Positions 44,757-54,176 are shown, numbered from the stretch's first letter. The stretch: DNA of 64,000 nucleotides from Seonamhaeicola algicola (GCF_007997385.1 NZ_VOSC01000012.1:496001-560000); one strand, 5' to 3'. Numbers and translations: made by a program. Notes: generated by a model not told the origin, from the sequence alone.

Positions 44757-47700
44757 TTAAAAGTTAGCATTTATACCAACCGTAAAAGTTGGTCTTTGTG
44801 AAAAAATGAAGCTTTCAGGGTCTACATTCCATTTATTGAAATTTATTAATGCTAAATTTCTGGCTTGCACATTGAAGCTTAGGTTGTTAAAGCCAATAGC
44901 GCTGGTTGTTTTAGGGTTTAAATTGTATGATAAAACAACTTCTTTTAAGCGTATGTGTGAAGCATCATCTATGTTTTGACTACCGTACCTGTAATATGTT
45001 AAATATGCATCTAGTCTAGCATCTGCTCTTGTAGTAGGTATTCTAGGAATTGTGGTTGTTAACTCATCACCTGGGTTTTGCCACCTGCTTTCAAAGTCTT
45101 CATGTATGTAGTGGTTACCACCAAACCTATTAGGAAGTTCTGCGTAGTCTAAGAAATTAGTGTTTCTAAATACATGGCCCAATTTAAAGGTTGTTAAGGC
45201 TCTTAAAGTAAACCCTTTGTAGGTGAATTGGTTTATCCAGCTGCCATAATATTTAGGCAGTGTGGTACCTTCATATTTTAAAGCTTCAACAACGTTAATG
45301 TCTTCATTAACTAAATCACCATTTTCATTTAAAAATAAAGGATCACCTTCGTCATTTAACCCTTCATATTGGTAGCTGTATAAATAGCGTAATGGTGTGT
45401 TTACTAGGGGTGTTTGAGTAATAGTGTAGGCAAATGGTGTGTCATTAGGAACATCAACTTTAGTTACCGTATTCTTGTTGTAGCTAAAATTTAACGTTGT
45501 GTTGTATTTAAAATCTTTTGCATCAACTACTAAGCCTCGTAAAGAAATATCTAGACCTTTGTTTTCCATTTCACCGGCATTAATTAGAGCAGAGTTAAAC
45601 CCAAGTATTGATGGGAAAATAACGTTAGATAACAGGTCTTCACTTTTTCTATTATAATACTCTATACTACCGTTAATTCGGTTGTTAAACAAACCAAAAT
45701 CTAAACCAAGGTTAGTTACATATACTTTTTCTAACCTTAATTCTGGGTTTTTTACGTTAGAAATAAAACCGTATTGGTTGCCCGTAAACGGATCACTAGA
45801 AATACCAACTTGTACAAATGGGCTTGTACTGTTATTTACATTACCGTTGCTACCGTAAGTGGCTCTAAGTGATAGGTTATTAATGGTTTTACTATTAAAA
45901 AAGTTTTCATTATGTATGGCCCATTTACCACCAATAGAGTATAACGGAATGTTTTTGTATTTTTTACTGGCACCAAAAAGGTTAGCATCATCTAAACGTA
46001 CACTGCCGGTTAAACTATATCTTCTGTCAAAAGCATATGCAGCATTACCGTAATAAGATATGTATCTGTTTTCTGCTTCTGTAATTCGGTCAATAAATGG
46101 TATTTGTCTTTCTCCAAAAAAGTACACCGTAGGGAACAAATCAGCATAATTTATGTTTTTTGCAAAATCTAACGATTGATCATCATACGCGTATAGCCTA
46201 TTGCTGTTGCTGTTAGACATAACTTTTCTAACCTCGTAACCACCAATGGCTGTAATGTTATGTAAGTTGTTGTTGAATGATTGGTTGTAGTTTAATTGTA
46301 ACCTACCAGATTGAGCGTTTTGATTGAAGTTTGATCTATCTAAAATACTACCTTCAGGTATAGCACTAACGGCACTACCTGTGGCAGTTGTTGTATAGGT
46401 ATTTATTAAATTTCTAACAAAAAAAGTGTTTTCGTTATACAAATTTCTGGTTTTTGAAGCGCCTTCTTCATACTGATAACGTCCCTCAACAGATAAATAA
46501 TTTGTTATGTTATATTTTAAAGCAGCCTGTAAACGTATTTGAGAAAAGGTTGATTTGTTGTTTTTATTCTCAAACTCTTGTAGTAAATTATAATCCCAGT
46601 TATAAGGGTATCCATTTTCTACGCTACGAGCATCTTTAAATTCTTGATAAAACCCTTGCGATTGTGTTAAGTAATTACCGTTTTCATCAATTATATTTTG
46701 ATATTGATCTAAACCTTGTGCATCTCCTATAGACATACCGTTAAACTTATTTCTTGTATGCGAATAGTTTATTCTACCAGTAAAAGTAAGTTTTGGTGAA
46801 ATGTCTATTTGATTACTTATGTTAGCAATAATTTGATCACTATTATTATTTAAAAGAGAATTATCGTTCTTATTTTGATTGTATACTATGGATGCTTGAT
46901 AACTACTATTAGCGCCGCCACCGCCAACACTTAAATTATGTTGTATCCAAGTTTGGTTAGAAAGAAACAAGTCTTCAAACTGTTGCCTGCTGTCAATATT
47001 TTGAAGTCTGTTTATTGTTTCATCAGCTTCAGCCTGGGTAATGTTACCGTTATTTAAAAGAAGGTATGTGTTTAGCCCTTCGCTTATGTTAGAAGGATTA
47101 AAGGCATTAGGTAGGTTTCTCCAAGCATTATCAGCCATGTGTTTTTCAAACTCTAAAAAACTAGCTGTTGATGCATAGGGAAGTTCGTGTAAATCAGTTT
47201 GTGGAGTTATTGAAAAGTTTGATGAATAATTAACCATGGTTTTGCTGTTTCTTTCACCTTTTCTGGTAACAACAACTATAACACCGTTAGCCGCTCTAAT
47301 ACCCCAAATAGATGCCGCAGCTGCATCTTTTAAAATGGTTATACTTTCTACATCGTTGGGGTTTATAGTCTCTAAACCTTGCTCTATAGGAAACCCATCT
47401 ACAACCACTAAAGGCTGGCTTACAGAATTTATAGTACTAATACCTCTAATAATTGCAGAGCTACCTCCATTAGTATCAAATAAAACCCCAGCAACTTCAC
47501 CTTCAATTTTATCAAATACATTTTGAGTGGTTTTTATGCCAAGTGTTTTTTGGTTAATTTTTTCAAACGAGCCAGTAGTGCGTTCTTTTGAAATTTTTTG
47601 GTAACCCGTACTAAGTACAACTTCGTCTAGTTTGTTGGCATTTTCTTGGAGTACTACATTAAGTTCGGTTTGGTTGTTTACCACAAACTCTTGAGTTAAA

Positions 47701-48266
47701 AAACCAATAAAAGATACTTTAATAATATGGCCTTTTAAGGCTGTAACGGTGAAGCCGCCATCAAAATCTGAAGCCACACCTTTAATAAAATCACCACTGG
47801 CAGTTGTAATAGTTATGTTTGCACCTGGTAGTGGTGCTCCGTTTTTATCGGTTACAGTACCTTTTATTTGTTGCTGGTAAACATCTTGCCTAATAAACTC
47901 TTTTTGTTTTAAAACAATTGTTTTATTAGGTGTTAATTCATACACGTAATTACTAAACGATAGGCTTTTTGATAGTAAGTTATGAACTGTTATAGTGCCT
48001 TTTTTTAAGTGAATTTCTGGGGCATTTTTAAAATCTTCGGTTTTGTAAATGAACCTATAATTTGTTTTTTCTTTTATAAGTTCAAAAACTTCTATAACAG
48101 ATATTTCTTGTTCTTTATCAATGTTTATTTTGATATTTTGTGAAAAACTGTTGTTAGAATTAAACCCAAAGGATAAGGCGCAAAATAAAAAAATGAGAGT
48201 TTTCATAAGCATCAAAGAGAGTTGTTTCCTATATTTTATAGGAACTCGAATAAATTTAATTTTCAT
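44757..48266 (-). CDS. SusC/RagA-type TonB-dependent receptor with STN domain (second locus)
   Basis: A 1169-residue outer-membrane transporter. After an N-terminal extension (MKIKFIRVPIKYRKQLSLM) and the signal sequence (IFLFCALSFGFNSNNSFSQ) come the STN domain (about 45-125, KEQEISVIEVFELIKEKTNY), a CarboxypepD-regulatory-like domain (about 135-215, GTVTDKNGAPLPGANITIT), and the plug (VEGEVAGVLFD, NGVIVVVTRKG). The barrel ends FTVGINANF. The STN domain should contact the FecR protein encoded just upstream. Unlike the first locus, the genes downstream of its SusD are thioredoxin-fold proteins. Confidence 0.94.
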   Translation of the reverse strand: MKIKFIRVPIKYRKQLSLMLMKTLIFLFCALSFGFNSNNSFSQNIKINIDKEQEISVIEVFELIKEKTNYRFIYKTEDFKNAPEIHLKKGTITVHNLLSKSLSFSNYVYELTPNKTIVLKQKEFIRQDVYQQQIKGTVTDKNGAPLPGANITITTASGDFIKGVASDFDGGFTVTALKGHIIKVSFIGFLTQEFVVNNQTELNVVLQENANKLDEVVLSTGYQKISKERTTGSFEKINQKTLGIKTTQNVFDKIEGEVAGVLFDTNGGSSAIIRGISTINSVSQPLVVVDGFPIEQGLETINPNDVESITILKDAAAASIWGIRAANGVIVVVTRKGERNSKTMVNYSSNFSITPQTDLHELPYASTASFLEFEKHMADNAWRNLPNAFNPSNISEGLNTYLLLNNGNITQAEADETINRLQNIDSRQQFEDLFLSNQTWIQHNLSVGGGGANSSYQASIVYNQNKNDNSLLNNNSDQIIANISNQIDISPKLTFTGRINYSHTRNKFNGMSIGDAQGLDQYQNIIDENGNYLTQSQGFYQEFKDARSVENGYPYNWDYNLLQEFENKNNKSTFSQIRLQAALKYNITNYLSVEGRYQYEEGASKTRNLYNENTFFVRNLINTYTTTATGSAVSAIPEGSILDRSNFNQNAQSGRLQLNYNQSFNNNLHNITAIGGYEVRKVMSNSNSNRLYAYDDQSLDFAKNINYADLFPTVYFFGERQIPFIDRITEAENRYISYYGNAAYAFDRRYSLTGSVRLDDANLFGASKKYKNIPLYSIGGKWAIHNENFFNSKTINNLSLRATYGSNGNVNNSTSPFVQVGISSDPFTGNQYGFISNVKNPELRLEKVYVTNLGLDFGLFNNRINGSIEYYNRKSEDLLSNVIFPSILGFNSALINAGEMENKGLDISLRGLVVDAKDFKYNTTLNFSYNKNTVTKVDVPNDTPFAYTITQTPLVNTPLRYLYSYQYEGLNDEGDPLFLNENGDLVNEDINVVEALKYEGTTLPKYYGSWINQFTYKGFTLRALTTFKLGHVFRNTNFLDYAELPNRFGGNHYIHEDFESRWQNPGDELTTTIPRIPTTRADARLDAYLTYYRYGSQNIDDASHIRLKEVVLSYNLNPKTTSAIGFNNLSFNVQARNLALINFNKWNVDPESFIFSQRPTFTVGINANF

Positions 48267-48318
48267 AAATTTGAGTGTTTTTAGTTAGTTAAACATTTAA
48301 TTAATTAAATACGCCTTA

Positions 48319-48367
48319 AAAAGGAACTGAGAATGGTACGGTAGGATGTCTAAACTCTGTTCCTTTT
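48319..48367 (-). promoter_or_regulatory. Leader hairpin between the second fecR and susC
   Basis: AAAAGGAAC (48319-48327) pairs with GTTCCTTTT (48359-48367) across a 31-base loop that can fold further through GAG/CTC. On the minus strand the stem is followed by a T-run, so it could act as an attenuator or partial terminator. It lies 52 bases upstream of susC, the same position as the hairpin of the first locus. Confidence 0.5.
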
Positions 48368-48376
48368 CCCTTTTTA

Positions 48377-49513
48377 TTATTCTATAATTACTTGTCCATT
48401 TTGAATAATAAAAGACATATTTGTTGCGTTTTGTATCATTGTTAAAATTTCTTCTATATTTTGTGTTTTATCAAAAGAGCCTCCAAAAAGCTCATGCTCA
48501 ATATTTTTGTTTTTAAAGTTTACATCAACATTATACCATCTAGATAAAACCATCATTATTTCTTTTAAAGGCTTGTTTTTAAAGCTAAATACGCCGTCTT
48601 TCCACGAAATTTCATTGTAAACATTAATGGTGTTTACTATAATTTTGTTGTTGTTAGGGGTAATTATTGATTGCTGATTGGGTTTTAAAACGGTACTATT
48701 TGTATGGTTAGTAACCATTACTTTTCCTTCAACCAAAGTGGTTAAAATATGTGTGTCTTCTTTATAGGCTTTTATATTAAATTCTGTTCCTAAAACTTCA
48801 ATAGTTTGGTGGTTGTTTAATACTTTAAATTTAGTGCCATTGTTAATAGTACTTGGTGATACATCAAAATAAGCTTCGCCATATACAAGCTCTACAGTTC
48901 TGGTTTCTCCTTCAATAAAATTTGTTGGGTATTTTAATTGCGAATCTGAATTTAACCAAACTTTAGTACCGTCTGATAGGTTTACCAAAAATTGTCCGCC
49001 TCTTGGAATGGTTAAATAATTGTAAGATATACTTTGTTTTGTGGTAGCGGGTGTACTGTAAATTAATTCTTTACCATTACTTTTAATATTGTTGTTAATA
49101 TAATTTTGCCCTTTTTCTAGGGCTATTTTACTGCCGTCTTCAAGAGTTAGAGTAGCTTTATTTGTACCAGCATGTATGTTGTTTTGTGTAGCAACTTTAA
49201 CACTGTTTGTATTATTGTTTAGCATAAAATAACCAAAACCAAGTAGTGCAATTACAGATGCTGCAATGCCGTACCTAAATAACCTTTTAACATGTAAACG
49301 TTTTTTGTTAATTTGCTGTAAGCTTTTATTTAGCGCATTGGTATAAGGAAATTTGTGAAGCGCATTGGTTAAATGGTTAACTTCTACAAATGCGTTGAAA
49401 TATTCAAGGTTGGCTTTGTTTTGTAACCAAGCTTTAAGTATTTCAGACTCTTTTTCAGAGATAGTATTATCTATTAATTTAACAATAATTCTATCTATTT
49501 TTTTTTGGTTCAT
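48377..49513 (-). CDS. FecR-family anti-sigma factor (second locus)
   Basis: A 378-residue inner-membrane protein. The cytoplasmic part is about residues 1-78 with the typical start IDRIIVKLIDNTISEKESEIL. One membrane helix lies at about 83-98 (GIAASVIALLGFGYFML). The periplasmic FecR domain (LTIPRGGQFLVNLSDGTKVWL, VELVYGEAYFDVSPS) and a DUF4974-type domain (NKPLKEIMMVLSRWYNVDV) follow. It is divergent from its sigma gene and heads the fecR-susC-susD-thioredoxin order. Confidence 0.93.
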   Translation of the reverse strand: MNQKKIDRIIVKLIDNTISEKESEILKAWLQNKANLEYFNAFVEVNHLTNALHKFPYTNALNKSLQQINKKRLHVKRLFRYGIAASVIALLGFGYFMLNNNTNSVKVATQNNIHAGTNKATLTLEDGSKIALEKGQNYINNNIKSNGKELIYSTPATTKQSISYNYLTIPRGGQFLVNLSDGTKVWLNSDSQLKYPTNFIEGETRTVELVYGEAYFDVSPSTINNGTKFKVLNNHQTIEVLGTEFNIKAYKEDTHILTTLVEGKVMVTNHTNSTVLKPNQQSIITPNNNKIIVNTINVYNEISWKDGVFSFKNKPLKEIMMVLSRWYNVDVNFKNKNIEHELFGGSFDKTQNIEEILTMIQNATNMSFIIQNGQVIIE

Positions 49514-49620
49514 TTTTTTGTAAGCTTATTTATGGTAATGACGTAAATTTTTTAAAACCCCCTTGGTTTTAATTTATTTTTTTAACATTTGTATTACAAA
49601 AACATAATATTTTAGTTAAG

Positions 49621-50157
49621 CTGAAAGATAAAAATATCATATTAGAACGTATTAAAAAAGGCGATCAAAGTGCTTTTGAACAGTTGTATAAAACATACTA
49701 CGAGAACCTTTGTGTGTACTTAAAAAGTTATACCTCAGACCACGCAAAGATTGAAGATACGGTTCAAGATGTTTTTATTAAATTATGGCATAAAAGAAAA
49801 CGCTTATCTGTTAAAAAATCATTAAAAAGTTATCTTTATAGAGCTGCTTATAATACGCTTATGGATAGTTATAGAAAGCAACAGCGAAATGATGAAATGC
49901 TATCTTCATATTACCACACTGCAGTAATGAGAGCTATTGAAACAGATACTACAATTAAAACAGATAAGATTACTAAAATGAAATCTTGTATAGAATTGTT
50001 ACCAGGTAAGTGTAAACAGGTTTTTGTAGAAAGTAAAATTTCGGGTTTAAAGCGTGCCCAAGTTGCCGAAAATTTAAACATTACTATTAAAACGGTTGAA
50101 GGGCATATTACAAAAGCATATGCATTATTAAAAATGTGTTTAGAAACAACAACTTAG
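49621..50157 (+). CDS. RNA polymerase ECF sigma factor, FecI-like (second locus), non-standard start
   Basis: Region 2 begins before the first usable start codon: ILERIKKGDQSAFEQLYKTYYENLCVYLKSYTSDHAKIEDTVQDVFIKLWHKRKRL is normal for the family only if translation begins near 49609-49621. There is no ATG, GTG or TTG upstream in frame before a stop codon at 49570-49572. Candidates are CTG at 49621 or ATT at 49609; the TTG at 49684 would remove part of region 2. Region 4 is LPGKCKQVFVESKISGLKRAQVAENLNITIKTVEGHITKA. The gene diverges from fecR with about 100 bases between. Confidence 0.8.
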   Translation: MKDKNIILERIKKGDQSAFEQLYKTYYENLCVYLKSYTSDHAKIEDTVQDVFIKLWHKRKRLSVKKSLKSYLYRAAYNTLMDSYRKQQRNDEMLSSYYHTAVMRAIETDTTIKTDKITKMKSCIELLPGKCKQVFVESKISGLKRAQVAENLNITIKTVEGHITKAYALLKMCLETTT

Positions 50158-50160
50158 CCT

Positions 50161-50607
50161 TTACACCTTTTTAATAACATTAGTTACAATGCCCCAAATA
50201 ACAAATTCATTTTCTGGAGTTATTTTAATTATTGGATAATTAGGGTTTTCTGGTTGTAACCATACCTCGTTATTTTCTACTTTTAGGCGTTTTACGGTAA
50301 ACTCACCATCTAAAAAGCAAACAGCTATTTTGTTGTTTGCAGGTTCAATACTGCGGTCTATTACTAGTAAATCGTTGTCATCTAAACCTGCGCCAATCAT
50401 AGATTGTCCGCTAACACGTGCAAAAAATGTGGCTTCTTTGTTTTTAATAAGTTCTTTGTCTAATGATAGGCGTTGCTCTTTAAAATCTTCGGCAGGTGAT
50501 GGAAACCCTGCTGAAATTCCAGCATCAATAAATAAGGCACCTAAGGCATCATCATGAGCGTCTTCGGGTGTGAAGAAGGTTAAATTTGCAGATTTATGTA
50601 ATATCAT
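50161..50607 (-). CDS. umuD: UmuD-like autoproteolytic subunit of DNA polymerase V
   Basis: A 148-residue protein without a DNA-binding domain, as in UmuD. The self-cleavage site is Ala33-Gly34 in ISAGFPSPAEDF, the catalytic Ser is Ser69 in VSGQSM and the Lys is Lys96 in EFTVKRL. The cleaved form joins UmuC to make error-prone polymerase V. It lies downstream of umuC on the minus strand, the reverse of the usual umuDC order, with a 76-base gap that contains a possible -7 box. Its stop is 3 bases from that of the convergent sigma gene. Confidence 0.93.
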   Translation of the reverse strand: MILHKSANLTFFTPEDAHDDALGALFIDAGISAGFPSPAEDFKEQRLSLDKELIKNKEATFFARVSGQSMIGAGLDDNDLLVIDRSIEPANNKIAVCFLDGEFTVKRLKVENNEVWLQPENPNYPIIKITPENEFVIWGIVTNVIKKV

Positions 50608-50683
50608 TTATTCTCTCGTGTTATTTTGCGTTAGGTATTCAAACCTAAAGTAAACCCTTGCGGTAATGCCATAAAGATACTAA

Positions 50684-51940
50684 TTATTTTACCACAATAA
50701 TATCTTTTATATTGGTTGTGTATTTGGGTGAAAGGTGTTCTTGCCGCATTTTCCAGGTGCGTTTTAAATCTTGGCTAGCTAATTTTATTTTATAGTGTCC
50801 GTATTTGTTGTTTAGCTTATCTATTGATTGCATGAGAGGTTGGTGCTTGGGGTTTTCTTTTTTAAACATATTAAGCTGAAAATTATTGGTTGGCACTAAG
50901 CCTGATACTACTACGCCTGCTTTTTTGTATTTAATGTTTTTTTTAAAAATTGAGGTTACTGCTTTTACAGCCTCTGTACTAATTACTAACGATGAGTTTG
51001 TTGGGTAAGGTAGGTTTATAACAGCACTACCACGGTGTTGTTCTGTGTTTTTTTTGTGCCTATCACTACTAAGGGTTACATAAATTACGTAACAACTAGA
51101 GTGTTGTTTGCGTAGTTTTTCGGCACAGGTAGCTGCAAATGTTGCAATGCGTTCTTTTATGTAGTTTATGTTGTTGTATGAAAAATCAAAACTACGTGTT
51201 GTTGCAATGGCTTTTTTGTTTGTAGGCTCATCAAGTGCTATTTGGGGTATACCCTCTAAATCTTTTTTTAGTTTGAAGCCTGTGGTGCCAAAGTTGTTGC
51301 GTACCCAAGTATCGGGTAAATTTACAAAGTGTATGGCTTTTTTGCAGCCTTTAGCGCTAAGGCTTTTGTGAAAACCCCGGCCAATACCCCAAACATCTTC
51401 TATGTTAATCCAGTTTAAGGCTTTTAGGCGTTTTTCTTCAGAATCAATTACATAAATACCACCGGTTTCTTTTGGGAATTTTCGGGCTATTTTATTGGCA
51501 ATTTTACTAAGCGATTTGGTGGGCGCAATGCCTACGCAGGTTGGTATACCTGTCCATTTTAAAATGCGTGTTCGCATTTGATGTCCGTAATTGTTAAGGT
51601 TGTAGTTTTCAAAACCTTTAAATTCTACAAAGGCTTCATCTATGCTATATACTTCAACATCGGGTGTAAATTGTTTTAGTATATTCATAACCCTGCTGCT
51701 CATATCACCATAAAGCGGATAGTTAGATGATAACACGGTAATGTTATTTGCTTTACAGAAACTATTCCATTTAAAAATAGGAGCTCCCATAGGCAAATTT
51801 AAAGCTTTGGCTTCATCACTACGTGAAATTACGCAACCATCATTATTACTAAGTATAGCAATGGGTTTTCCTTGTAAATTAGGGTTAAAAACACGTTCGC
51901 ATGAAGCATAGAAATTATTACAATCTATTAGTGCAAACAT
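50684..51940 (-). CDS. umuC: UmuC-like Y-family DNA polymerase
   Basis: A 418-residue translesion polymerase. It begins MFALIDCNNFYASCERVF with the first catalytic Asp at residue 6, then SIDEAFVEF carries the second catalytic acid, with TPTCVGIAPTKSLSKIANKIARK for the palm/helical part and a C-terminal little-finger region with ATTRSFDFS. It is of the UmuC length. It precedes umuD on the minus strand; both would be expected under SOS control, but no obvious LexA box of a known type can be recognised. Confidence 0.95.
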   Translation of the reverse strand: MFALIDCNNFYASCERVFNPNLQGKPIAILSNNDGCVISRSDEAKALNLPMGAPIFKWNSFCKANNITVLSSNYPLYGDMSSRVMNILKQFTPDVEVYSIDEAFVEFKGFENYNLNNYGHQMRTRILKWTGIPTCVGIAPTKSLSKIANKIARKFPKETGGIYVIDSEEKRLKALNWINIEDVWGIGRGFHKSLSAKGCKKAIHFVNLPDTWVRNNFGTTGFKLKKDLEGIPQIALDEPTNKKAIATTRSFDFSYNNINYIKERIATFAATCAEKLRKQHSSCYVIYVTLSSDRHKKNTEQHRGSAVINLPYPTNSSLVISTEAVKAVTSIFKKNIKYKKAGVVVSGLVPTNNFQLNMFKKENPKHQPLMQSIDKLNNKYGHYKIKLASQDLKRTWKMRQEHLSPKYTTNIKDIIVVK

Positions 51941-51982
51941 AGGCCGTAAAGATACAAGAAAATGATATTGTTTGTGGTGTTT

Positions 51983-52525
51983 TTAAAAATTTAAAATAAC
52001 CAGATTTAAATTTTTTTCGTCTTGCGAAAATGTTTTTAAAGTTTTAAATCCAACTGCTTTGTGGGCATTTATTGAGCGTATGTTTTTACTATCAATAAGT
52101 GTAATAATACAACTAAATTGGTTTTTAAGGGTATGTGTCATGTGGTTGTAAAGTCCTTTAAAAACACCTTGGCCTCTAAAATTTTTATCAATACAAATTT
52201 GCCCCATAACTATGTAGTTTAGGTTGGCGTTTACAGTGGTTTCAATGTGGTTAAACATAGGTTTTAAAATATCAATATCATTTTTAAAATCTTTAACCAT
52301 TGTAAGCGCATACCCAACCACGTTGTTTTTGTGCTTTGCAATTATATGTGGGCAAACGGTGTTCATGGTTTGTAAAATTTCAAAAGAATGATGCACGGTT
52401 ACAAAGCCTTCTTTTTGTTTTACGGTTTCAGAAACGTTTGTTATTAAATTGGCTTTTTGAAGTTCTAAAATTTGAAGTAATTCATTTTTAGTTGAAGCGC
52501 GTGTATATGTTATGTTTGTTTGCAA
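51983..52525 (-). CDS. GNAT-family N-acetyltransferase
   Basis: A 180-residue cytoplasmic protein of the Gcn5 acetyltransferase fold. The acetyl-CoA loop is DKNFRGQGVFKGLYNHM, followed by IITLIDSKNIRSINAHKAVGFKTL, the usual motif-A and motif-B order. The substrate is not evident. Its first codon overlaps the start of the divergent ORF at 52520-53125, so that gene's true start is probably further in. Confidence 0.85.
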   Translation of the reverse strand: MQTNITYTRASTKNELLQILELQKANLITNVSETVKQKEGFVTVHHSFEILQTMNTVCPHIIAKHKNNVVGYALTMVKDFKNDIDILKPMFNHIETTVNANLNYIVMGQICIDKNFRGQGVFKGLYNHMTHTLKNQFSCIITLIDSKNIRSINAHKAVGFKTLKTFSQDEKNLNLVILNF

Positions 52526-52579
52526 AAGTGTGGTTTAAATTTACAGGATAAAGATATGCTTTTTTATATATTTGTTTTG

Positions 52580-53125
52580 ATGGCTATAAAAACAGATTTG
52601 ATTATTGAAGAACCTAGTAAACCTTTAATTAATAGGGTTGTAGTTTCGTTTATATATGCTTTATTTTTTACATATACATTTTACCTACTTAAGTATAAAA
52701 ACATATTAGAGCATCCTGAAAAACATACAATATTGGTGTTGCTAGTTTTACTACTGTTAATTATATTTTTTTCAAGTTTTATGGCTATAGCATCTCATAG
52801 TATTCATATAAGCTTACAAGAAAATAAAATACAGCATCAGTATAGAATAGGAAGGTTCAGATACAAAGAGGTTTGGCAAGTTTTAAAAGATATTGAGTAT
52901 GTTTCAGTATATAAAAACAGTGGCTATTATTTAGTAAACTTATGGTATGAAAAAAATGGGATATTAAATTTAATGGCTTTAAAAGATTATGAATTATCTA
53001 TTGAAAAAGGCCTTTTTATTGCAGAAAAGTTGAATACAGATTTACTAGATGCTAGAGAAAAAGGCTATAATAAATGGATAAACAAAGCTGCAACCAAGCA
53101 ACAAGGTAAAATAGTTTATTTTTAA
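52580..53125 (+). CDS. Small membrane protein of unknown family
   Basis: The open frame begins at 52520, but I place the start at the ATG at 52580; an ATG at 52556 is also possible. About 181 residues. Two membrane helices (VVSFIYALFFTYTFYLL and LVLLVLLLLIIFFSSFMAIA) are followed by a soluble C-terminal half, HISLQENKIQHQYRIGRF, that resembles a beta-sandwich sensor or PH-like domain. I do not recognise the family. It lies between two minus-strand genes and may be a simple membrane-anchored protein. Confidence 0.65.
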   Translation: MAIKTDLIIEEPSKPLINRVVVSFIYALFFTYTFYLLKYKNILEHPEKHTILVLLVLLLLIIFFSSFMAIASHSIHISLQENKIQHQYRIGRFRYKEVWQVLKDIEYVSVYKNSGYYLVNLWYEKNGILNLMALKDYELSIEKGLFIAEKLNTDLLDAREKGYNKWINKAATKQQGKIVYF

Positions 53126-53134
53126 AAGTAGTGG

Positions 53135-54166
53135 TTAGTCTACCTCATGTAGTAAACTTTTTATGTGTTTGTTTTGTAAAAAACCGTTAGTAATCATGTT
53201 CATTGATTGTAAGTGTGGCGATGTGTTTGCTTCAATAATTACAGGGCCGTTTGGTGTAATTGCAATATCCCAACCAATTAACCTATCAGGAAAATAATTA
53301 ACCGCATTAATAACAGTGTTGCAGGCTTCTTTAAAATAAGGTATTTTAAAACCTTCAAATGTAATATTACTATCGGGGTGTTTTGTTATTAGGTGTCCGC
53401 CATATTCTGGAAAATAATAGCCGTGTTTTTGTAATGTGCCATCATTAATATTAATGCCAACAAAAAAACCACCCGATGCAGAGTTATCTACAATACTATT
53501 TCCAACACCAAACCTAATAATAGCAGCAACAATTTTGGTAGTACCTTCTTGTGTTATAACAGTTATAATTCTTAGGGTGTTTAATGAGTTACTGTGTATT
53601 TTATTAATTAATTCATGTTGTTTAATAATTTCAGTAAATACAAAATTGCCATTAACTATAGTGTTATGATATTTTTCTTTTAATTCTTCTTTGTAATTTT
53701 TAGCTGTTATTTTAAAGCAGCCTCTGCCACCATAATCTGCCGGAGGTCTTACAAAAATAGCTTCAATGTTTTCTGTATTAAAAATAAGTTCAAATGTTTT
53801 AATAGCAGATGTTAGCGTGCTTAAATTGTGTAATTGACCATTGTAAAAAAAGCTGTTATAAAAGTTGTGGCCAATAAGTTTTGGTGTTTTAATGTTGTTT
53901 AACCTACTCATTAAAGCAAAAAACAGTTTGTTGTTTACGGCATTTGTAAGTGCCGGATTATGCAGTTTTTTGTGGGTTTGTAGTTTTTGTTGTTCTTTTA
54001 AGCTAAGGTGTTCAAGAAAATTTTTGGCATCTTTTCTGTATAAAAATTTAAAATAGTAATACGGTATTTCTCTTTTTTTAATTGCTAGAATTATAACCTC
54101 TTTAAGTATTGTGAAAACACTTTTTTTATTTGGGTATTTTATAAAAACTTTTAACCTGTTTTGCAT
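53135..54166 (-). CDS. Sugar-transfer-associated ATP-grasp domain protein
   Basis: A 343-residue cytoplasmic protein. The ATP-grasp pattern is visible as FVRPPADYGGRGCFKIT (glycine-rich nucleotide loop), FTEIIKQHELINKIHSNSLNTLRIITV and GWDIAITPNGPVIIEANTSPHLQ (metal-binding Glu and Asn). This arrangement is that of the ATP-grasp family linked with sugar transfer (ATPgrasp_ST). Such enzymes join a carboxyl group to an amine or hydroxyl with ATP. The acceptor and product are unknown, and no polysaccharide genes are beside it. The start at 54166 is the only good one. Confidence 0.8.
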   Translation of the reverse strand: MQNRLKVFIKYPNKKSVFTILKEVIILAIKKREIPYYYFKFLYRKDAKNFLEHLSLKEQQKLQTHKKLHNPALTNAVNNKLFFALMSRLNNIKTPKLIGHNFYNSFFYNGQLHNLSTLTSAIKTFELIFNTENIEAIFVRPPADYGGRGCFKITAKNYKEELKEKYHNTIVNGNFVFTEIIKQHELINKIHSNSLNTLRIITVITQEGTTKIVAAIIRFGVGNSIVDNSASGGFFVGININDGTLQKHGYYFPEYGGHLITKHPDSNITFEGFKIPYFKEACNTVINAVNYFPDRLIGWDIAITPNGPVIIEANTSPHLQSMNMITNGFLQNKHIKSLLHEVD

Positions 54167-54176
54167 AGTGTAATTT

